From NCBI GenBank assembly GCA_963969365.1, contig OZ017749.1, positions 2,170,001 to 2,234,000 on the forward strand: 64,000 bases of DNA. Direction: 5' to 3'. Position 1 is the first letter of the stretch, and each line of letters opens with the position of its first letter. The position numbers were made by a program, and so were the translations under genes. Under the pieces are notes generated by a model that saw only the letters and a list, made by a program, of their open reading frames with translations, ran no database searches and was not told where the DNA came from. Positions 34,473 to 46,345 of this stretch are shown one piece after another. The stretch comes from Asterochloris sp. CNOR1 (Eukaryota; Chlorophyta; Trebouxiophyceae; Trebouxiales; Trebouxiaceae).

Positions 34473-37400
34473 ATGTCAGACATAGATCTTTTCGACAACT
34501 GGTTCAGAATAGCCGATAGGGACAGGGATGGAGTTGTCAGTGGCGCAGAGGCTGTGGAGTTCTTCCAGCGCAGCAATTTGGGCCAGGAGACCCTGTTCCA
34601 GGCGGGCCACAGCAGCATCTGCAAACCATCCTTGCATAGAACAGCCTTTGTCAACATGTGAACTATTCATGCCGCAGGTCTGGAACATGGTGGCGGGCGA
34701 TACTCCAGCTCTCAGCAAGCCGCAGTTCTACAGTACGCTTCGGTTGATCTCACTGGCACAGGTGCGCCTGGTGAAGGCTGCTTATGCACTAGAGTGATTA
34801 GGTGGTTCTGATGCACACATGCAGGGCGTTCATGGAGTGGGCGCGCCGCACTCATGTCTGTGGGTGGATTGCTGCAGAAGAGCGGGGGCCAGTTGAACGA
34901 GGCACAGGCGCGCTCCCTGCTCATCGGCGTGGGGCCTGCTGTGCCCCCGCCGCAGCTGAACGGGCTTGAGTCTCGCGCCACAGCTTCCATACAGCCCTCC
35001 TGGACGCATGACCCCTTTGCCAGGGGCGCCTCTGCACAGCAGCCGGTGGGTATAAAGCCTGCTTGGGCTGACAAGGAGATGCAGTGCCTATCAAAACATG
35101 CTCCCCTGTCGCGCTGACAGGCAGTAGCACTGCCTGCCCATCCCCATCTCAATAGGCATGCCAGGCGTCTAGGCCTCTAGCCCCTTATTGAGGCACAAGA
35201 TGAGAGTCACCAAGTGCATGAAGCTGTGCACAAGTCTCTTTCGGCTGTGCATGTTTCCAGATCGCTGGCTGCTTGTGCGCAGGGGCCCGGCGCTAGCTTC
35301 CCGCCCATGCAGCAGGCGGACATGCAGCGCTACAAGGGCATGTTCCAGCAGATGGACAATGACCGGGACGGCTATGTGCAGGCAAGCTCCTGTCCGCATG
35401 CCTGCATCTCGTGCTCATGGTCATGCTGTTTGCTTGTGGTGCCCACACGCAAAGTCTGACTGAAATGAGGCCCTTGTCCCTAGCTGCCTTGCTGCTTAAC
35501 TAAACCCTGTACCGCTGGGCAGCATCCCGGCTGACAGGCCTCTCTGAATGTTTTGACCTGAGCTGCTGCTTGATGGCTGCAGGGCGGAGACTGCTTTGGG
35601 GCGTTTATGCAGTGGGGCCTGCCAAAGGGCATCCTCAAGGACATCTGGGCTGTCGTGGCAGGGGATGAGGGGCGCCTCACAGCGGATCAGTTTGTGCAGT
35701 GCCTCTACCTGATGGACAATGCTAAGCGGGTGATTGGAAATGAAGCATCTCATATCAAGCACTGCACAGGGGGGCCTTACAGTCTGGGCCACCTCACCAC
35801 AGACAACATGTGTGATACCTGTTCGTACTCAGCAAACAGTCCAGGACTGACCTGTCATGTCAGGGAGCTCCCAGCCCTCTGCTGCATGCAGACCTGTGGC
35901 TTGAAACCCACTCGAAGAGGTAAGGAAAATGCAGAGTCCAAGGGCACCCAAGCCTGCCTGGCTAACACTCATGCACCCAGCCCTGAAAGCACCCTCACTA
36001 CCAGATGCTGGCCCTTACTCAGCAACCGGAGCTCTCCAGCTGTGCACTTTGCTGTGCCCTGTCCTGCTGGGGCAGACTTGCCCCATGCAGGACACGCTTT
36101 CTCCTGCTTGCCGACCAAAGCTGTGCAGATACTCAGCTGGCCTTGGGCTGCTGTGCCCTGTTCTGCAGAGCAAGGTTTCTCTCACATGTGCTTCTGCCTT
36201 GCACCTGTCATTCTGCCACTGATGCAGTCCTGTGTGCATCTTTATGCAGGGAATGTTTCCCTAGAAACACCATGTCCCGGTGGGGGCTGAGAGACGTGGT
36301 GCGCCCCGCCTGACCCCTCTGATTTCCACTGTCGCTGCAGGGAATGATTCCCCCGACGCGGCTGCCCCCGGGCCCCTTCCCGCCCATGGCCTCCACGCCG
36401 CTGCAGCAGGCGCTGCAGGGGGGTACCACAGCAGCCACCCCCCCGCAAGCCAGCATGCAGCAAGGGCAGCAGCAGCAAGGGGGCAACTTTGACGTGTTCA
36501 GCCAGGACATCGGCTTCCCCAACCTGCCAGCGCAGGCAGTACATGTGGCGCCTCGAGCGCCCACTCTGGTCAGCCTCTTCTGGACTAAGCTGACACATGC
36601 AGCAGCAGCATATCTTGGCTGAGCAGATCATCTGTCTGCTGATTGGCAAGAGCCCCACAAGCCACCAAATCAGGGGTTCTGAAGTGCTGTTCCTGCATTG
36701 GGTTGCGCATACCTTAGCCTGGTTCCCGGAGCTGGGTCTCCTGCTGGCCATTGACACACTCTGTCTCTGCTGCAGCCTGAGAGCAGGGCGCCTGAGCTGG
36801 ATGCCACGCAGCTCCAGGGCCTGGCGGCGTCAGAGAGGTCGCGCCTGACGACTGAGCGGGATGCAGTGCTGCAGGCAGAGCAGCAGCTGCACCAGGTGGG
36901 CTGAGGGGCCATTCCAGGCTGTGCAAATCTGAAATGGTGCAGCTCCCGCTGCACCAGGTGGGCTGTGGTGCTTCTTCAGTCTGTGCAGGCCAGCTTTGCC
37001 GCCGCAAATGTGCCTGAGCCATTGACAGGACAACAGTGGTAGCTCAGGTGCCTCTGATCTGCCTGTCTGCACCAGTCTGGGATGGCATGCTGCAGGACTC
37101 GTCTTCGTGATGTACAGTGCCACCCTGGGATGGGTTCCAGGCAACTGCGCAGACTCAGGCTGCCAAGTCCAGGAGGTCTGCACTCAGTCCAGAATGCCAT
37201 ACACCATGACATTGACCATAGACTCCCCTTTGCCTGCCTGCAGACGACTGTGCAGACCTAGGCTGCCAAGCGCAAAGAAGCTAACACGTTGCGGAGTGCA
37301 GAACGTCTGCAAGCTCTTGTCAGCTTGACCTTGCCTCCAACTTCCCTCTGCCTGCCTGCAGACGACTGCGCAGACCCAGGCTGCCAAGCGCAAGGAGGCC

Positions 37401-40400
37401 TTCTACCAGCAGGCGCTGCAGGACCTCACCCTGTTCAAGAGCAAGACCACTGCAGCCGTCCTGCAGGCAAGTCACTCTGCTGCAGCATCCTGCTGCCTGC
37501 CCTCAGCATGCCCAGCTGCACTCTTGCTCTCATGGCCAGCCAACAGCGCGTCAACCGCGATCATCTTGCAGGCAAAACGTTGGTAGGCTGAATCCACCTC
37601 GAACTGCTGGGCGCACCTTGAGTACGCCTTTTACTCACATGGTCAGCCTGTGTCAAGGGCCAGGGCCACTTACAGATGAGCCTGCTGAGGTTCTTCTGAC
37701 ACAGCAGCTGCTGCGCGGCCCTGCCAGATTGTCAGCACTGCTGTTGTGTTCCCAGGCCTGCCCTCTGCTGTGCCCGCAGGCTCAGGAGAGGATTGACAAA
37801 GCTGTTTCAGATGCTGATGCCATGGAGAGCCAGTATGAGTCTGCCTACGCCAGTGCCAGGCAGACCTACAGCCGGGGGAGAGCCCTGCTGGACGAGATCC
37901 AGAGGGTGGGCACCAGCAAGAGCTGTGCGACTTGTGGAAGACTGAATAGCAGGGGCGCAGCTGGGGAAGTACAAGGCTTGGCACTGCCACCCAAAGAATG
38001 ATTCCCTTGGAGCTCCTGCCACCTGTCTCACTTGCCCTGCAGCCATGTGCAAGTTGCACTTGCAGCCCTTGACGTGGCTCTCAGGATGCTTGTTAAGAAA
38101 TGGCAATGCACACATCTGACGCAAGCACAGATTGCAGCCTGAGGGTGACCTCGAGCCCTGCAGGCACGTGCCCGCAAGGTGGAGGCGGAGACCAAGCTGG
38201 CAGGCCTGCAGCAGGACATTGGGCAGCTGAGCACGATGAGCGACACTGAGGTCGCCATGGAGGAGGCACAGGCAGAGCAGCTACAGCAGGTGGGCAGAAG
38301 GAGCCAGTCCCTCTCTCAGGGCTGCTTGCATGGAAGCGGGGCCCACGAGAGCTTCTGCAGGGGGTCTGGTGCATGCCTCAGCAGTGGGCAGGCTGAGCAG
38401 GTGCACCAGGTGGCCCTGTCACCTGCACCTCCCTCCTGCCGGGACTAGGCATACTTTTGGCTGCACCTGGTGGGCAGGTGACTGCAGGGGCAGAGCAAGC
38501 CATGCCTGCCAGCAAGACCTTCGAGCGCGTTCATCTACTGCAACAGCTGGGGTGCTAGCCCAGCAGCAAAGCACTGGCGCTCAGGTGCTGGCACATAGTT
38601 GCTCACCCTGCTGTTCAGATGGGGCTTCAATGGGCTGATGGGTGTCAGGAAGCAGCCATGGTGCAGGCGCAGCGGGCCGCTGCAGGTGATGTGGCCGTCG
38701 CAGGCAACTGCCCAGAGCTGCGCTTCTCACCTGAGTGCCTCTGATCATGCACTAGTTGCCCGGCAAGGGGCCTGAAAGGGCAGCTCTGGTGCAGGGAGGT
38801 GCCCAGGGCTAGCTTCCTGTGTCTGCAGGCAATTGCTCAGGCAGAGGCTCAGAAGGCTGCAATGGAGATGCGGGCAGCTGCTGTGCGCGAGGAGCAGGAG
38901 GACCTTCAGAAAGAGCTGGAGATGCTGCAGCTGACAGTGGAGGCAGCCAAGGCGGATGTGGGCAATGCACAGCGAGACCTGCGGGCACTGCGGGACAAGG
39001 CGAGCTGGGTTCTGGGCTGCTGAGCAACATGACCACAGGGCAGCTGCAGCGGATGTGGGCAGTGCTTGATGCGAGCTGCAATGGCCGCGGGACAATGTGT
39101 GCTGGGCACTGGTGCAATCAGAAGCCGGACAGGGTCACACCTCGTGGCCAGCACGCTCAGGGGGCTGCCTGAGGCGCCTGCGGGTGTTGTTGATGCAAGC
39201 GACCTGCACGTTGCTGGACTTGACCAGCCTTGACGCTGCTTGAAGGCACGAGATGCCTGCTGCAGGGCGCAGGCTGAGCTATGTCTGAGGCTGCTTGCTA
39301 CCTGCTGTCTGTCTGTGGCAGGTACGACAGCTGCTTGTTGGATGTGGTGGTTGCTGCCTGCCCTCATGCCAACCACAAGCCAGTGGGTGGGGCTCACCAG
39401 TTCCAGCTCTCGCAAGCAAGCAGTCCCGATGCATGCAAATCTGCAATGCTAGGCAGCCCATGGCACACCCCCGAATGGCAGGCAAGTATTCTGTTTGCAG
39501 GCACCCACTGAGCTACAAAAGCTGCTGTCTTCGTTGGCCTGCAGCTTTGCATCCCAGGACCGGGGCCATATGACAGACACACAAAGCCATTCACAAGTGC
39601 ACACAGCTGCACAGCTGCCCGCTGGAACTGCAGAATCATCAGGCACACCAAAGCGCCGCTTCATTGCAGCCACCGAGCCTTGACTGTGTGCCTGCCTGCA
39701 GCTGCGCGCTGAGGACCGTGGCAGCGTGACGGACCTGCAGACCCTGCTGAAGAACACAGCAGAGGTTTATCGCAATCTCGTTCAGCACGCCAATGCAGCA
39801 GGCATCCCAGTGCCTGAGGAAGCTCAGGTGGGCAGCGGCGTGAGGGGCCCCGGGCAGCTGGACTATGACGAGTTTGCAGCTGCAAATGCAGCTGACTGGG
39901 AGGACTTTCAAGATGAAGGTGCGCCGCAGGGAGGCGTGTGGCTTTGTTGACTTGGCTGCGGCCAAAATGGCTGACTTGGAGGACTCTCAGGGTGCAGGGC
40001 GGCTGATATTTGACTGAGCACCTAGCACACAGCATTGCCATTCAAAGAGGAGCTGTTGTGAAGATGCATCATTTGCTGCTTTGTGCCTCCCATGAAGCTG
40101 GAGGAGCAACTGTAGCTGCCTGCCTCAGAGGAGCCATAGCGGCAGACTAGGAGGAATACAGAACAAAAGTGGGCCATCTTGGACATGTGTCAGTGGAGAG
40201 GCTGTTGGCCCTGCAGGGAAAGTGAGCTGTGTCATGGCCAAGGACTGCCAATCACCTTCCTTGACGCTGCTGTATCGCTGGTACCCATGGTGCCTGCTGA
40301 GCTGCTGCATGTTAGGCACCATGTTTGATCATGCACAGCTCTGCTTCAGCTGGGTTACAGCAGGCACCTCACGCCAGGCCACTACATGCAGTACGCATTC

Positions 40401-41094
40401 AAACCTGCCCCACAGCGTACAAGATGTTGTGTCTGTCCTGCCCAGCGGCAAGCGCCAGTCTGCACTGTGGCTAGCCCTGCGTCACATCTTGTCCACAAAA
40501 GCTGCCTTACCCCCAGACTTTTATCTGCTTGGCTTGCAGGGTACAAGGTGGTGTCCGCCCTGCCCAACGACAGTCGCCAAGTCTCCCCGGCCAGCAGCTT
40601 CACCTCCATGAATCAGCTGCCCTCCCCGCTGGGATCCCGCGGGAACTCCTTCACCGGGCCTCAGAGCAGACGCAGCCCCGCAGGACAGGCACAGAGCACG
40701 CAGTCCGGCCAGTCGGGGGGAGGCGCCCTGGCTGACCTCCGGGACACTGCCAGCAGCACCCCCTCAGGTCAGCGCTGATGGTGCTTCTGTCCCTGCCTCC
40801 AATCTCATGATGTGCAGCATGCTGCCCCTGACTGGGCTGCACATTTTCTGAACCTGCACTTGTAGTGTGGCAGGCCTGCTTGGGGAAGCTGCTGGTCCAT
40901 TTGGGGTTTCGATGCTGGCATGATGGCATGCAACATGGAAGCCACCAGCGTGCAGCGTCAGACTGTAGGGCTACTGGCCTGCAGGTCTGAATAAGACCTC
41001 CACCACCGGGGGCTTTGATGCCTTCGGCAGCAACACCTTTGGGGAGAGCAAGCCGGGCAAGCAGCCCAGCACAGGAAACTGGTCTGCCTTTTGA
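34473..41094 (+). CDS. EH-domain endocytic scaffold, AtEH/Pan1 (EPS15-like) type
   Basis: Plant AtEH1/2-Pan1 proteins are scaffolds of the TPLATE endocytic complex at the plasma membrane; EH domains bind NPF peptides. The start is ATG at 34473. EH domain 1 reads FDNWFRIADRDRDGVVSGAE and QVWNMVAGDTPALSKPQFY. A Pro-rich linker leads to EH domain 2: QRYKGMFQQMDNDRDGYVQ with a DxDxDG loop, then GILKDIWAVVAGDEGRLTAD with the conserved Trp. After a Met/Pro/Gln-rich linker (36.34-36.54 kb), coiled-coil exons follow at 36776-36894, 37362-37466, about 37781-37905, 38163-38289 and 38828-38999. An acidic AADWEDFQDEG segment (about 39.9 kb) and a Ser-rich tail end in GGFDAFGSNTFG...GNWSAF with the stop at 41092-41094. 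GC donors are at 35382, 37467 and 39000, with joins supported by domain continuity. Splicing between 36.6 and 40.5 kb is less sure at a few exons. Confidence 0.88.
37142..37412 (+). repeat. Three tandem copies of a coiled-coil exon start (EH gene)
   Basis: The exon start ACGACTGCGCAGACCCAGGC (exon from 37362) is preceded by copies at about 37244 and 37142. The 37244 copy has the same CTGCCTGCAG acceptor but carries TAG in the coding phase (CAGACCTAGG). Spacing is about 118 and 102 bp. Confidence 0.85.
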
Positions 41095-41193
41095 CCCAGT
41101 CTGATTCGCTTTTGACTCACATCTCTGAGGCCATCCCTTCTGTCTGAGTTAGACTCTTGAGTGTGCGCAGTTCAAACATTGAATTGTGAACCT

Positions 41194-41198
41194 TGTAA
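41194..41198 (+). other. Candidate poly(A) signal TGTAA for the EH gene
   Basis: TGTAA lies 100 bp after the EH-gene stop and 15 bp before the stop of the convergent chorismate lyase gene, so the two 3' UTRs probably overlap. Confidence 0.5.
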
Positions 41199-41212
41199 CC
41201 TCAAACATCAGC

Positions 41213-42444
41213 CTATTGATGCATAGGCCCAAGCCATCGTGATAGTTTGGGGCTGAACACCTCATAAATGACTGTGAGGGGCCTGCCATGGTGCCAGAAG
41301 AGGTAGTGCCTGCCAAGGAAGGGCCCCTTCTCTCTGAAAGATCTGCAGCAGCAGGGTTCATTGATCTCTGGCAGACAGTGGGCTGCAGACACACTGTCGT
41401 GTCAGGCTGAGCTATGCAGGACTGTGCAGTCCGTTGTGACAGTTTGAGCTAGGCTGCACTATGCACAACAGCGTCCCTCACTCTTCGAGGAATTCTGAGT
41501 TGCCGTAGTGGACCTGCTGTATCTCCCGAAAGAGCTCTATGTGTCCCTGGCTGAGGCTGGCCCAGATGGGCTGCTGCTTGTCTCGCAGGAACTCGTCCAC
41601 ATGGTCAGCACTCCACCAGGAGGCTGCATAGACCAGTGGCAAGTGGTCCTCCCCTGGACTCCTCAGAAAGACCTGCATGCGGCCATGGACGGCGCCTTTC
41701 CTGTGTCTCTCCAGGACAGGTGTTCCTCTCCTGTGCTCCTCAGAGACCTCCACCAACCAGGCGACTGGCACTACCTTTGCTGCTGAGGCCAGGGATCGGT
41801 AGCCTGGGGCTGCCCAAGGCCATGCGATGTCGTTCTGCCTCGAGCAAAGCTGATGGGACTGACTTTGCGTGCCTACATGCCCGTGGAGTCCAGACAAACA
41901 GCCGCTCAAGAGCTCAAGGAAGTTTGGGCTGATACCGGCTGTTCCTGCCAACTGTCCCCTAGAAGCTCCTTGCTACACCGCACCTGACGCTGCACGAGGT
42001 CCCCTGGTATGGTCTCCACCTGCTCTGGCAGGTCCTCCACACTTTCACGAGCGATGCGCTCCATTTGAAGGCAGTCCTGCATGGTGGAGGAGGTCTCCCC
42101 AGCCAGGACCATGCTCGTTGCACATGATCAAAAGTGCACTCAGGCAGGCAGGTACACCCAGCCAGAGTGATGCTGGTGTCACATGCTGCTCATGCACAAG
42201 CAGTGCTACCTGATCAGTATGGGCTAAGCCAGCTTCATGCCCAGAAGTGCAAGGGGTGCACTGGGTCAAGTAGGGTTGCCTGCTGGACAGGCAGGTGCCC
42301 TTAACCCAGTGTGGGTTTCACTGCAGAGATGCAGCCTGTGCACAGGTAGCAAGCTGCTGTCTTGTCAGGACTCACAACTGAGACTACGAGGCCTGTTAGC
42401 AGCTGCAGGTGGCGAGTGACCGAGCCATCGCTGAGCAGCATCAC
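41213..42444 (-). CDS. Chorismate lyase-like protein (DUF98/Ycf21 type), 5' end unresolved
   Basis: Chorismate lyases turn chorismate into 4-hydroxybenzoate plus pyruvate, the head-group precursor of plastoquinone in cyanobacteria. Four exons join in phase: 42376-42444 (VMLLSDGSVTRHLQLLTG), 41984-42076 (RIARESVEDLPEQVETIPGD), 41482-41672 (LVYAASWWSADHVDEFL and PIWASLSQGHIELFREIQQV) and 41213-41342 (EKGPFLGRHYLFWHHGRPL then LIYEVFSP-like VIYEVFSPKL). The third exon seems to end in a stop, but GAAGA|GTGAGG is a good donor, and splicing to the fourth exon restores the conserved GRHYLFWH end. The stop is at 41213-41215. About 160 codons are visible; the N-terminal exon or exons, probably with a plastid leader, should lie between 42.45 and 42.95 kb. 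Function is inferred from the family. The gene is convergent with the EH gene. Confidence 0.85.
41647..41760. repeat. Duplicated acceptor region in the chorismate lyase gene
   Basis: TCCTC(C/T)CCTG(G/T)(A/G)CTCCTCAGA occurs at 41647 and 41726. The lower copy spans the acceptor of the 41482-41672 exon; the other lies in the intron about 80 bp away. Confidence 0.6.
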
Positions 42445-43117
42445 CTGCAAGGGGCATGATTCGCTCAGCAGGGCTGCGTGCCTTCCAAAACATGCAGGCC
42501 TTCACACAGGGTGCAAGAGACACTGACAGACTCGCACAGGCGCTGTGGAAGAGTGAATCAGACATTGGAGCCAGCTGCTGGCCCTGCGTCATGCTGGCTT
42601 GCCTTCCATGGCGGACTGAGGCGGACAGGCAACCCCTGCAGAGCTGCTGCCTCACTGCCCTGCACAGAATTTGTCTCGTGTGTGGTGGAGCAAAGCCAGT
42701 GGCAGCTTGGCTGACAGAAACTGCAACTGGCTGACCTGCCAGAGCAGAGGCCTGCTGAGGCCATGCCATGAGGAGCTATCAGCATGGCATATATGCCTTC
42801 TTGCATGATGGCCCAGGGAACTGTCAGGCTGCACTGTTGGTGGTGGCCTCTGCCCAGAGAAGTGTCTGATCATCACTCTCCATGCCTGCAGGCCACCATC
42901 AATTTCAAGATGTCAGAGGCTTACCATAGGTCAAGCATTCAGTGATGACATGTACACCAGTGCTCCTTGAGGCTGACATGACATCCAGGCTGAGGCTTGA
43001 TACACCTTGATTCACCTCATGCAGCTGAGATGGGTCCTGCTCTGCTGCAGCTTTGGTGCAGGGCTGTCAGGTGACCATGAGTAAGGCCACCTGCATACCA
43101 AAGTCTGCATGTTGCAG
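42445..43117. other. Divergent region with unresolved first exons (chorismate lyase / CHID1-like)
   Basis: The 5' exons and promoters of both flanking genes must lie in these 670 bp. Several ATGs are present on each strand, but no reading is supported well enough to place a start codon. Confidence 0.4.
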
Positions 43118-46100
43118 AGGCAAGACATCGTCTCCAGCAACAGCTGCATGTCCCTGCAGATGTTGCTGGTCAGGATCTCTTTCAGCAAGGTCTGGTTGCA
43201 AAGGACATCACCTACGAGAGCATACTGGAGGTGGGCCCAACGTGTTGTGGTTTGCTGCATCTGAAACTACAAGGGTGCTCAGCTTCGTGCACATTCACCT
43301 GCAGGAGCACGACAGAGTCAGCAACGTAAGCAGCAGGAGGCTTCAGGGGAATGTGCTCGGCTATGTTACCCCCTGGTAGGAGGCGCAGCCTGAGCGCCTG
43401 ATGCTGCGCTTCAGTGACCCTGATGCTGCTGCTGTGTCAAGAGGCCCGCATTTCTGAGCAGAAGCAGTGCTCATCCAGCCAGTACAGCCCACTCCCGACC
43501 CCTGCAGGAATGCAAAGGGCTATGATGTGGCGGAAATCTTTCGCAGCAAGCTCACCCACGTCTCGCCAGTGTGGCTGCAACTGCGTGAGGAAACAGGTTC
43601 TTTGGCAGTCACAGGGCAGCACGACATCGACAAGGGCTGGGTGCAGCGCATGCGGAAGCCACCCCTCAAGGTCAGCCCTGCACAGCAGATGACAGCATGT
43701 AGCCTTGGGTTGCAGCGCTGTGGCCCGGCAGCTGGTAGTGCCGCTCAGGTGTTATGTGAGCTGCCACCCAGCAACTGCACATGGCTGATCCCTGGTGAGC
43801 CAGCCTAGCTGCTCAGCCTGATGCCCACTATGGCGGCCGTGCTGGAGCCATTACCTTGAGCTTTCCCTATGCCCTTCCTGTGCATAAAAGCGGCCTGCCC
43901 CAGAAGTCCACATATCTGAGCAGACACAGGTGTATTACCAGGCAAGGGCAGCACTGCACACATGGTCAGCAACATGTTTCAGTCCATGCCTCACGTCACC
44001 ATGAGGCTGCTCTGCCACGCCCCATGCTTTGCAGAGAGCTACACTTTGTCTCCATTGTGCTCTGAAAGTGGTCTGTGCTCCACAGAGCAGTGTGCATTCT
44101 TGTGTGGCACCCAAATGGTGCCAGTGTCCTGCAGCCTGTCTTAAGGTCATCCCTCATTGAAGCCACACAGTTCGTTCCAGATCTCCTGCATATGGTACAC
44201 GTGCAGCTGAGTGGTGCACGTGATGTGCAGGATGCACCCAGGGTGGTGCCTCGCTTGATAGTGGAGATGGCGCCTGAGGCACTCGTGAACATGCTGACCA
44301 AGGCGTCAGGGGCCAGCATCAGCTTGCTGACCCAGCTGTGCAAGCAGCAGGGCTTTGACGGCCTGGTGGGTAAGCGAAGCAGGCTGCATGCATTTCGGGT
44401 CTGAAGGCTTCTTCGCTTCATCTGAGGGTCTGACTGCATGACCGGCAGCCAGCCAGGCTGAGGGGATACGTGCTCTGGGCACAGCAGCAAAGCATCATGT
44501 TGGGCGCTGCTGTTGGCCCAACCAGCTGCCAGCATTTCTGTGGTAGCCTAAAGACCCAAGCACTTGCCAGCAACCAGCACACTTTTGCATATGGAGCTCT
44601 CTGCTCTGCCCATACTCAGCCAAGTCACTTGATCTGCAGGTGCTGGAAGCTTGGTCGCAGTGGGGCGGCATGGGCCTCGTTGCCCATGAGCAGCTGGGGC
44701 AGGCTGCACGCCTGTGGCTGCGGCAACTAGCCGATGCACTGCACGCCCAGAAAGCATCTCATGGCGCGCCAATGGTGAGCGCCACTGCCAGCATTGATTT
44801 GCGCAGCTGTCACCTTGCAGAGCCAACCTGTAATGGCACACTGAGCAGGCTTCCAGTCATTGGCACGGCCCGCTGAGCATGCTCCCTGCACAGGCTGCAG
44901 CTCAGCCCTGCCGCCACCAGCCCATCCCACCAGGACGGTTGCCTGTGCTGCCTGCTGGAGCCCCTCCCAGGCATCCTTCTGGGGTAGTGGCAAGCATTTA
45001 CAACAATGTAGAAGGGCTGCCTCAATTGCTGGACCCACTTCCTCCAGTGATTGCACTGGACGATGCCAGCTGCCAAATAGCAAGTGCCAGCAGCTACCTT
45101 GCCCTGTTGGTGCCTGCAGGAGCTGCTCCTGGCAGTTCCTCCAGTGGTGCCAGCTGCCAAGGGGGCAGCGATGTTCAGTACAGCAGACTTCGCACTCTTT
45201 GGCAGCTTTGTAGATGGCTTCAGCGTCATGTGCTATGATTACAGCACCAGCTTGAGGGGGCCAGGACCCAATGCCCCATTGTGGTGGCTCAGGGAAAATC
45301 TACACAAGGCGCTGGCAGGGCACAGGCATGCGTTGCATCATCGTCCCTGCTCTGATGTTCAGGCTGCTCATGCATGCTGCACAAGGATGCTCATGCAGTA
45401 TGCACAACGCGCTGGCAGGGCACAGATATGTGCTGCATGGTGGCCCCTGCTTACAAGTCAGGACTGCCCTTGCAAACAGCCTCAGCTGGTCTCACAAACC
45501 ATTCAGCTGAAAAGTGGCTGCTGGTGCAGGGATCTGTCTGACAAATTCTTGATGGGCCTGAATTTCTATGGTGAGCGGCTGTGGGACATTGCTGACAGTG
45601 GCTGCTGAAAGCTTTAGGCAGAACTCAGCACGTGACCGGTGTCTGTCTCTAACAGGCTAATATTGAAGTCAGGCTCATAGCTCCACAAGGGTGCTCTGGC
45701 GTTGCAGGCATGGACTACAAGCTGCCCGGTAAGGGCACCCCCATCGTGGGGCATGAGTATCTCACCTTGCTCGCCCAGCATACTCCCGGCCTTGGCTGGG
45801 ACAGCGCTGTGAAGAGACCAGTGTCAGAGCACATCTTCGATTACGTCGAGGCAGACAGAACGGGCCACAGAGTGTACTATCCCAGCTTGCTGTTCATCCA
45901 CAAGCGGCTGCAGCTTGCAGAGAGACAAAAAGTGGGCATCAGCATCTGGGAGCTGGGTCAGGTGAGAGGCACAGGACTTTGCGGCGGCTTAGAGGCCTTG
46001 GGCACTTCTGCTGCTTGGCTGGGCAATTCTGGATGTCCTGGACACAGTTGTGACCTGTAGCAGCGCTAAAACACTTTTGTGGCCACTATGACGCATGCAG

Positions 46101-46211
46101 TGCAAGGCACTGCCAGCAGCCATGTTGGGTGCGGCAACTGACCAAGATGCAAACTTAAGACGCTCTCAGTGTGTGCCTGCAGGGTTTAGATTACTTCATG
46201 GAATTGTTTTG
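43118..46211 (+). CDS. CHID1-like chitinase-domain protein (GH18 fold), 5' end unresolved
   Basis: CHID1 proteins are secreted or lysosomal GH18-fold lectin-like proteins. Exons match the family in order: 43118-43230 (QGLVAKDITYESILE), 43305-43375 (GNVLGYVTPW), 43508-43670 (NAKGYDVAEIFRSKLTHVSP and WLQL) and about 44230-44368 (VVPRLIVE...GFDGL). Then come 44640-44774 (VLEAWSQWGG), about 45118-45325 (AVPPVVPAAKGAAMFS and DGFSVMCYDYST), 45529-45572 (KFLMGLNFYG), 45709-45960 (HTPGLGWDSAVK and VGISIWELGQ) and 46182-46211 (GLDYFMELF, stop). Exon phases agree, for example TG|G at the W-N junction. The GH18 catalytic DxxDxDxE site is reduced to FDGLVLEAW: the final Glu is present but the middle Asp is not, so chitin hydrolysis is doubtful, as for animal CHID1. 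A signal peptide is expected in an unplaced first exon. Confidence 0.87.
45305..45455 (+). repeat. Duplicated exon end in the CHID1-like gene
   Basis: GCGCTGGCAGGGCACAG and about 50 bp around it occur at about 45305 and again at 45403, 99 bp apart. The first copy ends the exon WWLRENLHKALAG; the second is intronic. Confidence 0.8.
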
Positions 46212-46270
46212 ATGTTGTATCCATGAATATGACCATGTGACCAACCACTTCATGGAATTAGTGCTGGGCA
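46183..46270 (+). repeat. Diverged second copy of the CHID1 terminal exon
   Basis: (C/T)ACTTCATGGAATT(A/G)(G/T)T occurs at 46190 (YFMELF plus stop) and 46245 (HFMELVLGMFG, no immediate stop), about 55 bp apart. The first matches the family C-terminus. Confidence 0.65.
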
Positions 46271-46345
46271 TGTTTGGGACGCATGCAATCATGAAAGATG
46301 GGCATGTGAGGGGAGCGGGTCCAGGGAAGGCGGAGGGGGGCCTTC

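Noticed and set aside
35736-36341. Coding exon in the 600-bp gap of the EH gene
   Set aside because: Open frames exist but consist of repeated GCTGTGCCCTGTCCTGC-like intron sequence and break the EH-to-linker continuity.
41478-41951. A 157-codon frame ending EFLEE as a complete C-terminal part of chorismate lyase
   Set aside because: The apparent stop overlaps a GTGAGG donor. Splicing to 41213-41342 restores the conserved GRHYLFWH end, and the upstream part of that frame is intron.
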